A stretch of DNA of 64,000 bases from an uncultured Butyricimonas sp. Lineage in GTDB: Bacteria > Bacteroidota > Bacteroidia > Bacteroidales > Marinifilaceae. Both the position numbers and the translations under genes were made by a program. The stretch spans positions 1 through 64,000 of the forward strand of contig CALUMT010000019.1 of the NCBI GenBank assembly GCA_944321845.1, given 5' to 3'. The notes beneath the pieces are model-generated. The model made no database searches. It was not told where the DNA came from and was given only the letters and a program-made list of their open reading frames with translations. Numbering within the stretch: position 1 is the stretch's first letter; each line of letters starts with the position of its first letter. Positions 1 to 9,343 of the stretch are shown one piece after another.

Positions 1-11
1 GACGCGAGAAT

Positions 12-124
12 TAAAAGGTGCTTCTAGCGGCGGTGATCCACCTCTTCCCATCCCGAACAGAGAAGTTAAGCCCGCCCGCGCCGATGGTACTGCCTTTTGG
101 TGGGAGAGTAGGTAGGTGCCGAAT
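12..124 (+). rRNA. rrf: 5S ribosomal RNA
   Basis: The conserved 5S core is readable: the CCACCTCTTCCCAT segment, the CCGAACAGAGAAGTTAAGC loop, the CGCCGATGGTACTGC arm, and the GGGAGAGTAGG segment near the 3' end. This order matches Bacteroidota 5S rRNA. The window therefore begins inside an rRNA operon, with 16S and 23S lying before base 1. The exact ends are estimated because terminal helix I could not be paired cleanly by eye. Confidence 0.92.
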
Positions 125-129
125 TTCGA

Positions 130-163
130 GAGAGGTTGTCTGAATGACAGCCTCTCTTTTTTT
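130..163 (+). terminator. Intrinsic terminator of the rRNA operon
   Basis: An 11-bp stem (GAGAGGTTGTC with GACAGCCTCTC, one G-U pair), a TGAAT loop and a run of seven or more T lie directly after the 5S gene. This is a textbook Rho-independent terminator. Confidence 0.9.
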
Positions 164-607
164 ATTTGAACATTTTGGCTGAAGCTGGTTTATCGTATCC
201 TCCCGGGTTCATCCTTGAACTTACTTGCGAACAAAAGGGTCCATTTTCGGGGATGCGTGGTGATATGTAGCCACGGCATCATTTCCAGGCTTTCAGGACG
301 TCTTTCATGATAAGAAAAGGTTGCTAATGATATAAAAAGTGAAGAGCGTCTCAGATCCTAATAACTGTGGGATTTTCTCTCGTAGTTTTGTCTACTACCT
401 TCATTTAATAAGATTAGTGTAGAGAATATTCAAGCCGCTAATTCTTATCCTGGTATGCCGTTTGAGTATGGTTGATAGTGCTTAGTCGGTTTTTGAATGA
501 ATTATGGACTTCTATTTCCTATAGAGTTTAAGTAAATGATCATAATGGATCTCTAGAGAAAAAGGAGATAGGAAAGAGGAGATCGAATAAGGGGAGAATG
601 TATGAGA
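164..607. other. Intergenic stretch with no recognised gene
   Basis: About 440 bases between the rRNA terminator and the next hairpin. It is AT-rich with frequent stops in all frames. I recognise no tRNA, small RNA, IS end or repeat. It could hold an unannotated small RNA or simply be spacer. Confidence 0.5.
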
Positions 608-641
608 AAGCGGAGATAACTTCGTGTGTTAATCTCCGCTT
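608..641. terminator. Hairpin downstream of the FadL-like gene
   Basis: A perfect 10-bp inverted repeat, AAGCGGAGAT (608-617) and ATCTCCGCTT (632-641), lies 40 bases beyond the stop codon of the minus-strand gene at 681. There is no clean U-run on the minus side. The plus side has a broken T-rich tract. It probably marks the 3' end of the minus operon. Confidence 0.55.
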
Positions 642-680
642 CATGTGTTTTATTTTATGTTGTTAAATGCGTTTCTCCAA

Positions 681-2201
681 CTAAATACGTATACCCAACG
701 TGATTCGGAATTCATTATTCTTGAGGTTGGATTGAACCTCGGGAGAGGTAAGGGGTTGTGGCATGGATGAATTCTGGTAGTTGTAGAAATATTTGTTCTC
801 TTTATCCCATTTATGCATGTATGAAGCATCAATATAGAAGTAACTGAAGTTTAAGCCAAAGCCTCCGGAGACGGTTTGAAGGTCATTTTTCCCGTTCAGA
901 TCCGTTGTTTTGTAGGGAGAAGCCCAATAGGAATATCCTCCCCGCAGACTGAATATGCTACTGAATCGATACTCTCCTCCAACCCTGAAGTTGTGAGTAC
1001 TTCTGTATGTTTCTTTTATCATGTCGTTGGTCCCGAGGACGTAGGTGTCTTTATCAAGCATGTATCCATCATAGTCGTTCCCGTCTCCGACATTATAGAA
1101 TTTGGCATTCGTGTAGTCCACGTATTCATAGTCAAAACTGATGATGGCCCGCTGACCGAGAACTGTTGCGGCACTCGCGATAAATCTCCACGGTGTTCTA
1201 AGTTTGTAGCTATAGTCCGTGTAGGCCTCATTTCCAAATTCGGTGCCTTTGGCTGTTTCATCAGGAGCCTCAAAATAGAAGGCTGATACATTGTTTAGGG
1301 CGTGAGCATCCAGGCGGTAAATCGTCGGTGTATGTATAGCGAAGCCTAAGCGGAGCAATGGGGTAGGCCTGTATATAACTCCGGTTTTGAAATTTACACC
1401 GACGCCTTCCGTGTTGAAGATTTGATGGAAATTGAAATAATTGAGTTTACTGGTCGTTTCGGTTCCTTTAGGAAAACCTTCCGCGTAAATGGAATGTGAA
1501 CGGTAGTGTATGCTTTGGATTCCCAAGGTAGCTCCAAGGTATAATTTGTCGTTGTAGTTCGTTCCAATTGAAAGCGCGTATTCTCCTTGATAGCCTCTGT
1601 TCCGGATGTATTCTTTTTGTTCGAGTTTGTCCCCGTCCACGAGGGGAATATCATACATGGTCTCGTTATTCGGGTTTTTCTTCAGTAGGTAGGCATCGTA
1701 GGCAAGGCTTGTCGTGAACGGGTCTAAATCGGCTCTTTTATGCCCATCGGCCTCCATTTTCCAAACATCAATCAGCGAACTGTTTTCAGAGATATGTCCA
1801 CCAAGGACTCCGTCTCGATTAAAATTGTTGAGATTAATGTAATTGAAACCGAAATTTATACTTTTCCACTTTTTGTTACCCGTGGTAAATGAGGCCACGA
1901 ATCCTAAAGAACCAATCAGGTAGCGGTTTTTGCTCCGTTCGAATATTCCTGATTCAACTTTGTTGAAATCAAGCATTGAGGTAAAACTGATTTCTGATTT
2001 CCGGAAAACTCCAATTCCCCCGGGATTGACAGACAGGGAGGATATGTCTCCGCCTAAGGCTCCGAAGGCTCCACCCATGGCTGTAGACCGCGCTGAACCA
2101 TAGGGGTAGATTCTGGAGAACCGAAGAGCGTCAATCTCGGTTTGTGCTGAACCAATCAGGTGGCACAGGAGTAATATTGATGTAATATAAAATGTTTTCA
2201 T
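681..2201 (-). CDS. OmpP1/FadL-family outer-membrane transport protein
   Basis: 506 aa. The N-terminus is a Sec signal peptide ending near LIGSAQ. Next comes a glycine-rich segment around residues 37-60 (RSTAMGGAFGALGGD, SVNPGGIG), typical of the FadL/TodX family, whose N-terminal plug carries such motifs. The rest alternates short polar and aromatic strands and ends in a strand-like tail with a terminal hydrophobic residue, as expected for a beta-barrel. Family members move hydrophobic molecules across the outer membrane. In Bacteroides, close relatives are often labelled hemin receptor without firm evidence, so no substrate is assigned. It lies 18 bases downstream of the lipoprotein gene at 2220-3464 on the same strand, so the two are probably co-transcribed. 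The family call is fairly sure; the cargo is unknown. Confidence 0.8.
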   Translation of the reverse strand: MKTFYITSILLLCHLIGSAQTEIDALRFSRIYPYGSARSTAMGGAFGALGGDISSLSVNPGGIGVFRKSEISFTSMLDFNKVESGIFERSKNRYLIGSLGFVASFTTGNKKWKSINFGFNYINLNNFNRDGVLGGHISENSSLIDVWKMEADGHKRADLDPFTTSLAYDAYLLKKNPNNETMYDIPLVDGDKLEQKEYIRNRGYQGEYALSIGTNYNDKLYLGATLGIQSIHYRSHSIYAEGFPKGTETTSKLNYFNFHQIFNTEGVGVNFKTGVIYRPTPLLRLGFAIHTPTIYRLDAHALNNVSAFYFEAPDETAKGTEFGNEAYTDYSYKLRTPWRFIASAATVLGQRAIISFDYEYVDYTNAKFYNVGDGNDYDGYMLDKDTYVLGTNDMIKETYRSTHNFRVGGEYRFSSIFSLRGGYSYWASPYKTTDLNGKNDLQTVSGGFGLNFSYFYIDASYMHKWDKENKYFYNYQNSSMPQPLTSPEVQSNLKNNEFRITLGIRI

Positions 2202-2219
2202 GTTGTCTGTTTTTTTAGT

Positions 2220-3464
2220 TTAATCCCGACGTCCCGTGTTGACTCTTCCGCTTGATTTGGCTCCGCTGCCGGTATGGGTTCCGGAACTTCTACCGTAGGA
2301 ACTATTCGAACTTGAGCCCCTGGAGTAGCTGCCGGATGAGTAACTTGGGTGATAGTTCGAGCGTTCATTGGTGCGGTTATACGTATTGTTGTTCGTGTTG
2401 TTGTTTCTCACGGTACGGTAACGGTTCACGTTAGAATACGAGTTGTAGGTGCGGGCATTGCGGTTAGTCGTGTATTTGGTCCGCGGTACGTATTTTTCAG
2501 GTTTCTTGTTGACAACAATGTTGCCATGTGAATGTCCCCAGCCCGGTCGGTGATATCCATTATGCCAGTATGGATAGTATCCCCCGAAAGGAGGGTAATA
2601 CCCGTAGTAGCCGTACCACCCGTAATCCCAGCCCCACCACGGATTGTAGAATCCGTAGCCGTAATTCCAGGGGGAATGTCTCCAATAAAATCCGGAATAA
2701 TAGCCATTGTAGAATCCATTTCCCCACAAGTAGTGATAATTCCAGTAAGAACCGATTCCATAGAACGGGTCAAAGAAATCTTGGGCGGCGAAGGTGTCGA
2801 AGCGGATATCGTTCCAGATGACAGTCCACACGTACTTGGGATATGTACCAAACACGAGTTCGTGATACAAGTTGTAGTTGGAAGGGGTGGGGAACCACCA
2901 GTAACGTCCCTTGTAGGTAAATATATTCCAATCACTGCTAAATGTCAGGTTTCTGGCAATCTCTTCCGCATTCCCGAAGGCCGCGAATCCTTCCGGATAG
3001 CGATGGATGATTTGTTCGCAAATCTTCAGGTCGTTACTACTGCCATCGAATCCGTTGAGCCAGTATCCTTCATCGTACTCGGGATCCGTCACAACACGTT
3101 CAACAATACCGTTTCTGGCGGAGTTCTCTTCTTCCCGGCTGATTTCCGTTATCCCGGAATTGGATTTCGTTGTATCGCTCCCGTAACGGTTCATCCCGAT
3201 TTTGTAGGAAATCGGATTTTCGCTGTAATCTCTTTCCTTCGGGTAATCTTTATAGGATGTAGATGCCTTTTCAGGAGCAGTGGTTGTCACTCGATCGGCC
3301 TGGATGGTTAGTCCTGTTTTTCTTTCTACTTCGCGGGCGAAAAGAGATCTTTCTCCCGGGATGTAGTAGATGTCGTCCTCCACGACATGTGATAATTGTC
3401 GTGTTGAAGTGCACGCGCTAATCAGCACTGCAATTAATGGTGAGATGTAGATCAATATTTTCAT
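2220..3464 (-). CDS. Outer-membrane-type lipoprotein with aromatic-rich low-complexity region
   Basis: 414 aa, function unknown. A short signal peptide ends in the lipobox ISAC (Cys at about residue 18), so the mature protein should be lipid-anchored. Residues about 150-235 look globular. From roughly residue 230 to 310 the sequence is extremely rich in Tyr, Gly, Trp and Phe (repeats such as GYYSGFYW, WWGWDYGWYGYYGYY). The last 90 residues are Asn/Ser/Arg/Gly-rich and probably disordered. Similar Tyr/Gly/Trp-rich lipoproteins occur in Bacteroidetes and are sometimes misnamed vitellogenin-like. The start codon lies at 3464, and the gene is first in a two-gene minus operon with the FadL-like barrel. 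The low-complexity part could pack against polysaccharide or the outer membrane, but nothing in the sequence settles this. Confidence 0.75.
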   Translation of the reverse strand: MKILIYISPLIAVLISACTSTRQLSHVVEDDIYYIPGERSLFAREVERKTGLTIQADRVTTTAPEKASTSYKDYPKERDYSENPISYKIGMNRYGSDTTKSNSGITEISREEENSARNGIVERVVTDPEYDEGYWLNGFDGSSNDLKICEQIIHRYPEGFAAFGNAEEIARNLTFSSDWNIFTYKGRYWWFPTPSNYNLYHELVFGTYPKYVWTVIWNDIRFDTFAAQDFFDPFYGIGSYWNYHYLWGNGFYNGYYSGFYWRHSPWNYGYGFYNPWWGWDYGWYGYYGYYPPFGGYYPYWHNGYHRPGWGHSHGNIVVNKKPEKYVPRTKYTTNRNARTYNSYSNVNRYRTVRNNNTNNNTYNRTNERSNYHPSYSSGSYSRGSSSNSSYGRSSGTHTGSGAKSSGRVNTGRRD

Positions 3465-3587
3465 ACGTCAAAGTTTTTTTGTGTACAGTATCAAAAAATA
3501 TACCACGTTTCAGTGATATTGTGGCACTTAATTCGTCCTTAAAAGCTAAAAATACAAAATTGTAAATGAATATACTAGTTTTTCTTG

Positions 3588-3595
3588 TAAATTTG
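3588..3595 (+). promoter_or_regulatory. Bacteroidota -7 box of proS
   Basis: TAAATTTG matches the TAnnTTTG consensus 26 bases upstream of the proS start. No TTTG at the ideal distance was found, so only the -7 element is claimed. Confidence 0.5.
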
Positions 3596-3621
3596 CTGCT
3601 GTTTTATCAAAAAATAATGAG

Positions 3622-5097
3622 ATGGCAAAGTTTTTAACTTCAAGAGCAGAGAATTACTCTCAATGGTACAATGATTTAGTTGTAAAAGCAGGATTAGCGG
3701 AAGGGTCTGTAGTGAGGGGTTGTATGGTGATAAAACCGTATGGATACGCGATATGGGAGAAAATGCAGCAACAGCTGGATAAGATGTTTAAGGAGACGGG
3801 ACATGTGAATGCCTATTTCCCGTTACTGATACCGAAGTCCTTTTTCTCGAAAGAGGCAGACCACGTGAAAGGTTTTGCTAAAGAATGTGCTGTCGTTACT
3901 CATTATCGCTTGAAAAATGACCCGGATGGCAATGGTGTGATTGTTGACCCGGCAGCCAAGCTGGAAGAAGAATATATTATTCGTCCGACATCAGAGACGA
4001 TTATCTGGAACACGTACAAGAACTGGATTCAGTCTTATCGGGATCTCCCCATTTTGTGTAATCAATGGGCAAACGTGATGCGTTGGGAGATGCGTACCCG
4101 GATGTTTTTGCGGACGGCAGAATTCCTGTGGCAAGAGGGACACACGGCTCACGCCACGAAAGAAGAGGCTCTTGAAGAAGCCAACAAGATGATTCGGGTA
4201 TATGCCGAGTTTGCCGAGAAATGGATGGCTATGCCCGTGATCATGGGACACAAGAGTGAGACGGAACGTTTTGCCGGGGCTCTTGACACCCTGACGATCG
4301 AGGCGATGATGCAGGATGGAAAGGCTTTGCAGGCTGGAACCTCTCATTTCCTTGGACAAAACTTCGCGAAAGCCTTTGACGTGATGTTTGCCACTAAAGA
4401 CGGAAAGCAAGAGTACGTGTGGGCAACTTCCTGGGGTGTTTCTACCCGTCTGATGGGAGCTTTGATTATGTCGCATTCGGATGATAACGGGTTGGTGTTG
4501 CCGCCGAAATTAGCTCCGTTGCAGGTAGTCATCGTGCCGATATATAAAGGTTTGGAAGGATTGGAGAAAATCCGGCAGACTGTTGCGCCATTGATGGCAA
4601 AATTGCAGGCTAAAGGTATCAGCGTGAAATTTGATGACCGCGATACGCAAAAGCCGGGTTGGAAGTTTGCCGATTACGAATTGAAGGGTGTACCCGTGCG
4701 TTTGGCCATGGGAGAACGGGATTTGGAAAACGGTACTATCGAGATTGCCCGTCGTGATACATTGACCAAGGAGACCTTACCTTTAGAAGGAATAGAACAG
4801 CATATCGAGAATCTGCTGGAAGAAATCCAGGAGAATATCTATAAATTAGCCTTAGAACGGCGGAGTAAGTTGATCACGAAGGTTGATTCTTATGACGAGT
4901 TCAAACAGTTGATCGAGACGAAAGGTGGTTTCTTCTTGTGCCACTGGGATGGAACTCCCGAGACGGAGGCTCGTATAAAAGAAGAGACAAAAGCCACCAT
5001 CCGTTGTATCCCATTCGATTCCGTGGAAGAGGAGGGAAAATGTATGGTGACTGGGAAACCTTCCAACCGTCGTGTATTGATAGCTCGTGCTTATTAA
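3622..5097 (+). CDS. proS: Prolyl-tRNA synthetase, archaeal/eukaryotic-like type
   Basis: 491 aa. It charges tRNA-Pro with proline in the cytoplasm. Class II motifs are visible: RPTSETIIW, the motif-2 region [21 protein letters not shown], and motif 3 with [11 protein letters not shown]. The anticodon-binding domain follows (from about residue 300), then a short C-terminal zinc-domain-like part with Cys residues (LCHWDG, TIRCIPF, GKCMVTG) ending in Tyr. The length and the C-terminal Tyr fit the short archaeal-type ProRS found in Bacteroidetes rather than the longer bacterial form with an editing insert. The ATG at 3622 is preferred; an ATG at 3617 is out of frame. pepT follows after 15 bases, so they probably share a transcript. 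Confidence 0.97.
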   Translation: MAKFLTSRAENYSQWYNDLVVKAGLAEGSVVRGCMVIKPYGYAIWEKMQQQLDKMFKETGHVNAYFPLLIPKSFFSKEADHVKGFAKECAVVTHYRLKNDPDGNGVIVDPAAKLEEEYIIRPTSETIIWNTYKNWIQSYRDLPILCNQWANVMRWEMRTRMFLRTAEFLWQEGHTAHATKEEALEEANKMIRVYAEFAEKWMAMPVIMGHKSETERFAGALDTLTIEAMMQDGKALQAGTSHFLGQNFAKAFDVMFATKDGKQEYVWATSWGVSTRLMGALIMSHSDDNGLVLPPKLAPLQVVIVPIYKGLEGLEKIRQTVAPLMAKLQAKGISVKFDDRDTQKPGWKFADYELKGVPVRLAMGERDLENGTIEIARRDTLTKETLPLEGIEQHIENLLEEIQENIYKLALERRSKLITKVDSYDEFKQLIETKGGFFLCHWDGTPETEARIKEETKATIRCIPFDSVEEEGKCMVTGKPSNRRVLIARAY

Positions 5098-5112
5098 AAA
5101 AGAGATACTTGT

Positions 5113-6336
5113 ATGACTCCAGTTGTTGAGCGATTCCTTAAGTATGCCCAGGTTCATACCCAATCTGACAGGGAAACGGGGTTGAACCCGAGTACTCCCG
5201 GGCAATTGAAATTTGCCTATATGTTGCAGGAGGAAATGGTAGCCATGGGAATGGACGATGTGACGGTGAGTGATTATGGTTATGTCATGGGATTCCTTCC
5301 CTCTAACGCAGAGAAGGAATGTCCTTCTATTGGTTTCATCGCTCACATGGACACCAGTCCGGACATGAGCGGAAAACACGTGAAACCTCAATTGATTGAA
5401 AATTATCGGGGAAATGATGTCCTATTGAGCAAGGAAAGGCCATATACCTTATCCCCGGATGATTTCCCGGAATTAAAGAATTATGTCGGTGATACGCTCA
5501 TCGTAACGGATGGGGCAACCTTGTTGGGAGCCGATGATAAAGCCGGTATCGCGGAGATATTGACGGCAATGGAATACCTGATTCAGCATCCGGAGATTAA
5601 ACACGGTCGGATTGCCGTATGTTTTACCCCGGACGAGGAGATTGGAGAAGGGGTGGAGCATTTTGACCTGAAACACTTCGGGGCTGATTTTGCCTACACG
5701 TTGGATGGGGGAGAGATTGGGGAGATCGCTTGTGAGAATTTTAATGCGGCACGGGCAGTCCTGACATTCAAGGGACGGAATTTCCATCCCGGTTATGCCA
5801 AGGATAAAATGGTGAACTCGATAAAAGTCGCCAATGAATTTATAGCCAATCTTCCCGCTAAGGATGCTCCGGAAACGACTTCCGGGTATGAGGGCTTTTT
5901 CCATATCTATTCGATCCGGGGAACGGTGGAGGAAACCGTTTTGGACATTTTGATTCGGGACTTTGATAAAGAACATTTCGAGTGGAGGAAAAGAATTGTC
6001 GAAAACGGGGCCCGGGAATTTTCCCGTAAATATGATTTGCCGGTGAAGTTGGAGATGAAGGATCAATATGCGAACATGAAGGATCAACTGGAACCTGTGC
6101 GCTATATCGTGGATATCGCCAAGCAGGCAATGGTAGAACTGGAAATAAAACCGCGAATTGTTCCCATCAGAGGTGGTACGAATGGATCCCGTCTGTCTTT
6201 CATGAATCTGCCCACGCCCAATTTATCCAATGGCGGACATAATTCCCACGGTCGGTACGAGTATATTCCGACAAGTTCAATGGAGAAACTGGTTGGCTTG
6301 ATTGTGCGGATCGCTGAACTTTGTACAGAGATTTGA
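5113..6336 (+). CDS. pepT: Peptidase T (tripeptide aminopeptidase), copy 1
   Basis: 407 aa, the usual PepT length. An M20-family dizinc aminopeptidase that removes the N-terminal residue from tripeptides in the cytoplasm. Metal and catalytic motifs are visible: AHMDTSPDMSG, LGADDKAGIAEI, TPDEEIGEG, LDGGEIGE, and the C-terminal PNLSNGGHNSHGRYEY containing the last metal His. No signal peptide. It follows proS by 15 bases. A second full-length PepT lies at 51000-52217. The two differ in the C-terminal metal loop (NGGHNSHG here, TGGMNFHG there), so they are diverged paralogues rather than a recent duplication. Confidence 0.96.
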   Translation: MTPVVERFLKYAQVHTQSDRETGLNPSTPGQLKFAYMLQEEMVAMGMDDVTVSDYGYVMGFLPSNAEKECPSIGFIAHMDTSPDMSGKHVKPQLIENYRGNDVLLSKERPYTLSPDDFPELKNYVGDTLIVTDGATLLGADDKAGIAEILTAMEYLIQHPEIKHGRIAVCFTPDEEIGEGVEHFDLKHFGADFAYTLDGGEIGEIACENFNAARAVLTFKGRNFHPGYAKDKMVNSIKVANEFIANLPAKDAPETTSGYEGFFHIYSIRGTVEETVLDILIRDFDKEHFEWRKRIVENGAREFSRKYDLPVKLEMKDQYANMKDQLEPVRYIVDIAKQAMVELEIKPRIVPIRGGTNGSRLSFMNLPTPNLSNGGHNSHGRYEYIPTSSMEKLVGLIVRIAELCTEI

Positions 6337-6416
6337 TCGTGTTTGATAAATCCGGTACACGAGGAGGCTGTTGTTGTTATTTCTCTTTTGAATAGTGAAA
6401 TTTCAATACTTTACTT

Positions 6417-6424
6417 TATCTTTG
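6417..6424 (+). promoter_or_regulatory. -7 box upstream of the PdxA-like gene
   Basis: TATCTTTG fits TAnnTTTG, 24 bases before the start codon at 6448. The 111-base gap after pepT and this box suggest separate transcription. No well-spaced -33 TTTG was found. Confidence 0.5.
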
Positions 6425-6447
6425 TTCTGTAACGAATTAGAATAAAT

Positions 6448-7545
6448 ATGGAAAATAGACTGAATGCGGGGATTACTCACGGAGATGTGAATGGAGTTTC
6501 TTATGAACTTATTATAAAATTATTGGCGGAGAATCGGATGTGTGACTTGTGTACCCCGATTCTGTACGGTTCATCGAAAGTGGCCGCTTATTACAAGAAG
6601 GCTTTTAACGCGGAAACCTTTAACCTGAATGGGGTGAAGGATCCCTCGGAAGCTAACGGGAAACGTTCGAATATCGTGAATTGCGTGGATGACGAGGTGA
6701 AGGTTGAAATCGGTAAGGAAACGGAGGATTCGGATAAGGCTGCCATGAAGGCCTTGAAATGCGCCCTGGATCATTTGGACAATCAAATGCTGGATATCCT
6801 GACCTTGGCTCCACAAGGCGTGAATAGTTTTGCCACGGAGGAAGCGGATTGCTTCATTGATTTTCTGGCAAAACGTTACAATACCCTCGATTTGATGACG
6901 ATTGCCGTAAACGAGAAATTGAAAATAGGCTTTGTTACAGAAAATGTGAAATTCCGGGATGTTCCCCGTTTTGTTACGGCAAAGAATGTTTACCGGAAGT
7001 TGACGTTGTTGGACAATTCGTTGAGAATGGATTTCACGATACAGCGTCCTAAGATAGCTGTCCTGGCCTTGAATCCGTCCGTGAAGGGAATGGGACAGGA
7101 CGAGGAAAAGAATGTGTTGGAACCGGTTATTGAACGGGCCCGTCAGAACGGGATTATGGCTATCGGACCTTTCGGGGCGGAAGAATTTTTTGCAGCGAAA
7201 TTGTACGAGAAATTTGATGCGGTGTTGGCCATGTATTACGACCAGGGAATGGTTCCTTTTAAGGCCATGGATGTGGAAGGAAATGCCGCTTATATTGCGG
7301 GGCTTCCTGTCGTGTGCACGACTTCGCTGGAAGAACCGAAATACAACATCGCGGGGCAAAATGTGGCAGATGAACAGGGATTACGTGATGCCATGTACTT
7401 GGGTATGGATATCTTTGTCCATCGGGTACAGAATCTGGAATTGAGGAAGAATCCTTTACCTCATTATGACATCGCCTCGAACAGTAATGAAAGCGATCTG
7501 AACGTGGAACAAATAGAAGGAGTGAAAGAAGAAATAGAGGATTAA
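6448..7545 (+). CDS. PdxA-family protein lacking the metal-binding histidines
   Basis: 365 aa, a little longer than typical PdxA (about 330-360). PdxA oxidises 4-hydroxythreonine-4-phosphate in vitamin B6 synthesis, using a metal held by three histidines. The fold markers are present (ITHGDVNGVSYE near the N-terminus, PILYGS, NCVDDEVKVE, LPVVCTTSLEEPKYNIAGQNVADE). The key positions are changed: TTHIP becomes TENVK (His to Asn166), NPHAG becomes NPSVK (His to Ser211), and YHDQG becomes YYDQG (His to Tyr264). The substrate-binding GHTE motif and the Lys of APINK are also absent. The reading frame is intact and codon use is normal, so it is not decaying. It is either a non-catalytic relative or an enzyme with a different reaction. 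The tail after about residue 330 is acidic. The family is sure; the function is not. Confidence 0.85.
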   Translation: MENRLNAGITHGDVNGVSYELIIKLLAENRMCDLCTPILYGSSKVAAYYKKAFNAETFNLNGVKDPSEANGKRSNIVNCVDDEVKVEIGKETEDSDKAAMKALKCALDHLDNQMLDILTLAPQGVNSFATEEADCFIDFLAKRYNTLDLMTIAVNEKLKIGFVTENVKFRDVPRFVTAKNVYRKLTLLDNSLRMDFTIQRPKIAVLALNPSVKGMGQDEEKNVLEPVIERARQNGIMAIGPFGAEEFFAAKLYEKFDAVLAMYYDQGMVPFKAMDVEGNAAYIAGLPVVCTTSLEEPKYNIAGQNVADEQGLRDAMYLGMDIFVHRVQNLELRKNPLPHYDIASNSNESDLNVEQIEGVKEEIED

Positions 7546-7566
7546 TTTTAATCCTCTATTTCTTTG
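7530..7566. terminator. Bidirectional terminator between convergent genes
   Basis: A 14-bp perfect stem, AGAAATAGAGGATT (7530-7543) and AATCCTCTATTTCT (7550-7563), overlaps the stop of the PdxA-like gene and abuts the stop of the Hdr operon's last gene. It encodes the last codons of the plus gene, so the stem is shared by coding and termination functions. Confidence 0.75.
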
Positions 7567-9336
7567 TCAGGATGCGGCCACGATTTCCGCAATATCTTTT
7601 ACCGGCACGGAAGTGGAAGTCTTGCCTAGTGTTTTCTTGCACAAGGGGCAGGCAGTCACAATTACATCCGGTTGATAAGCCGAATAAGCCTTAACGGTAT
7701 CCGTGCTGATTTTCGTCTTTTGTTGGGAATCTATGACGGTGTTGGCTAAACTGCCTCCGCAACAGAGGGAGTTCTTGCCATCGTATCGGGTCGGGATTCG
7801 TTGACTTACCTGTTCGAGAACGTGATTCGGGGCATCAACAACTCCACATCCCCGGCCAAGCTCGCACGGGTTATGGAACACGGTTTTCAAATCATTTTTA
7901 TGTAGTGGCAGTTTACCTTCCTGCAACAGCATATCGATGTATTCCGTGTGGTGCATGATTTTTATTTTCAGCGTGTAGTCTTCCTTGAATGTCTTGTAAC
8001 AGATTGGACAGGAGGTAACCAGTATCTCTGCCCCGGAGGATTCGATTCTCTCTTGATTCCGATCCATGAGTACTTTGGCCGCTTTCCAGTTGCCACAAAT
8101 GGCTTGCGGTCGTCCGCAGCAGACACCTTCCTCTTCGTCAATGAAGGTGTAATTGACCTTGGCCTTGTCGAATATTTCTTGCATTGATCGGATAATGCCT
8201 GGTGTCAGGTGACTCATGCACCCGGCGAAATAGGCAACCTTGGCGGGAGTTTCTGCTTGTGCTTTGGGTTTGATATAAGCGTAGGTCTCTTTTGTGACCC
8301 GTGTCAAGTCCGGGCGGGTACTCAGACGAATGGCATTCAGGTTAATACCCACGGGACAAGCTGCTTCACATCGACCGCACAGCAGACAATTCTCGGACTG
8401 CACGCTGAAATCCTCGTGATTTCTTAAGCGACGGAGGAAATACACGGGTTGCGTATCCTTGATGTCACACGAATTGTTCAACTGGCAGGTGTTGATACAA
8501 ATTCCGCAACGGGAGCAGGCGTTCGTTTGGATTTCGCTGAATCCGTTATATTGTTTCCGTTGTTCCACTCCCCAGTTTTTCAGGAATATATACACTATTT
8601 CCGTGGGAATGTGCATGTAACGGGAGAAGGGAAGCAACAGGAAAAATAATCCCAGCAGCGAGGAATAGGTCCACCATGCCCCGTATGATAAATTTCTTAG
8701 CGGCAGGAATGTCGCGAAAAATTCACCCGCGCTATGGGTGAGAAAACTCCCCCCCCCGTTTATTCCGCTGGAAAAACTTTCCGCGATGAAACGGGCAGGG
8801 AAAATAAGCCATAGTACCGTGAGAACAAGCAAGTCATAGGGTCGTTGCTTCGTGGTACGTTTCATCCCGAACATCTTCGAGTAAAATCTTTTGATTACCG
8901 CCAGCAGAATGCCCAACAGCAAAAACGAGAGGATCAAGTCCATGATGAAGGCGAAGGTCTCGCTTCCCGGGAACGTTTCTTTGGCCGGGTGAAAGTAGCG
9001 GAAAAATATGGCGAAATAGGGTGGGTTAAAAGCGCTGGTGTGGTATACCATCGACTCAATTTTTCCGAATATGATAAGCAGAAACCATCCGAAGGCGAAC
9101 GTCATGTGCATGTATCCCAGGACGGGGTTCGTTTTGAATATCTTGTGATGGAGGAGACTCTCCATGAATATCTCCTTGATGGAAACGAGCGTTTTCCTGG
9201 AAAACAATCCCCGGCGTATTTTTATCCGGTCAATTTTAGGGAAGCTCCGTATCCACTTGTAGTAGCGGACACATAAATACACGAGCAACGTGATTAACCC
9301 AATCGTGAACGGAAGAACAAAATTATCGTAATACAT
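7567..9336 (-). CDS. Membrane heterodisulfide-reductase-like protein (HdrE-like plus HdrD-like fusion)
   Basis: 589 aa, four parts. Residues 1-250 carry about five or six hydrophobic segments with His residues (H76, H242) suited to a b-type haem, as in NarI/HdrE-like cytochromes. Residues 274-284 (CSRCGICINTC) and 317-327 (CLLCGRCEAAC) are two [4Fe-4S] motifs. Residues 373-446 form a CCG domain (C373, C406-C407, C443-x2-C446). A second CCG domain follows near the C-terminus (CCGGS, then CPLC). This layout matches proteins that pass electrons between membrane menaquinone and a thiol/disulfide-type site. It is the last gene of a five-gene minus operon, 7 bases after the small ferredoxin-like gene. 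Coenzyme M/B chemistry is not expected in Bacteroidota, so the physiological substrate is unknown. Alternative: a GlpC- or LldE-like dehydrogenase partner. Confidence 0.85.
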   Translation of the reverse strand: MYYDNFVLPFTIGLITLLVYLCVRYYKWIRSFPKIDRIKIRRGLFSRKTLVSIKEIFMESLLHHKIFKTNPVLGYMHMTFAFGWFLLIIFGKIESMVYHTSAFNPPYFAIFFRYFHPAKETFPGSETFAFIMDLILSFLLLGILLAVIKRFYSKMFGMKRTTKQRPYDLLVLTVLWLIFPARFIAESFSSGINGGGSFLTHSAGEFFATFLPLRNLSYGAWWTYSSLLGLFFLLLPFSRYMHIPTEIVYIFLKNWGVEQRKQYNGFSEIQTNACSRCGICINTCQLNNSCDIKDTQPVYFLRRLRNHEDFSVQSENCLLCGRCEAACPVGINLNAIRLSTRPDLTRVTKETYAYIKPKAQAETPAKVAYFAGCMSHLTPGIIRSMQEIFDKAKVNYTFIDEEEGVCCGRPQAICGNWKAAKVLMDRNQERIESSGAEILVTSCPICYKTFKEDYTLKIKIMHHTEYIDMLLQEGKLPLHKNDLKTVFHNPCELGRGCGVVDAPNHVLEQVSQRIPTRYDGKNSLCCGGSLANTVIDSQQKTKISTDTVKAYSAYQPDVIVTACPLCKKTLGKTSTSVPVKDIAEIVAAS

Positions 9337-9343
9337 GATTTTT

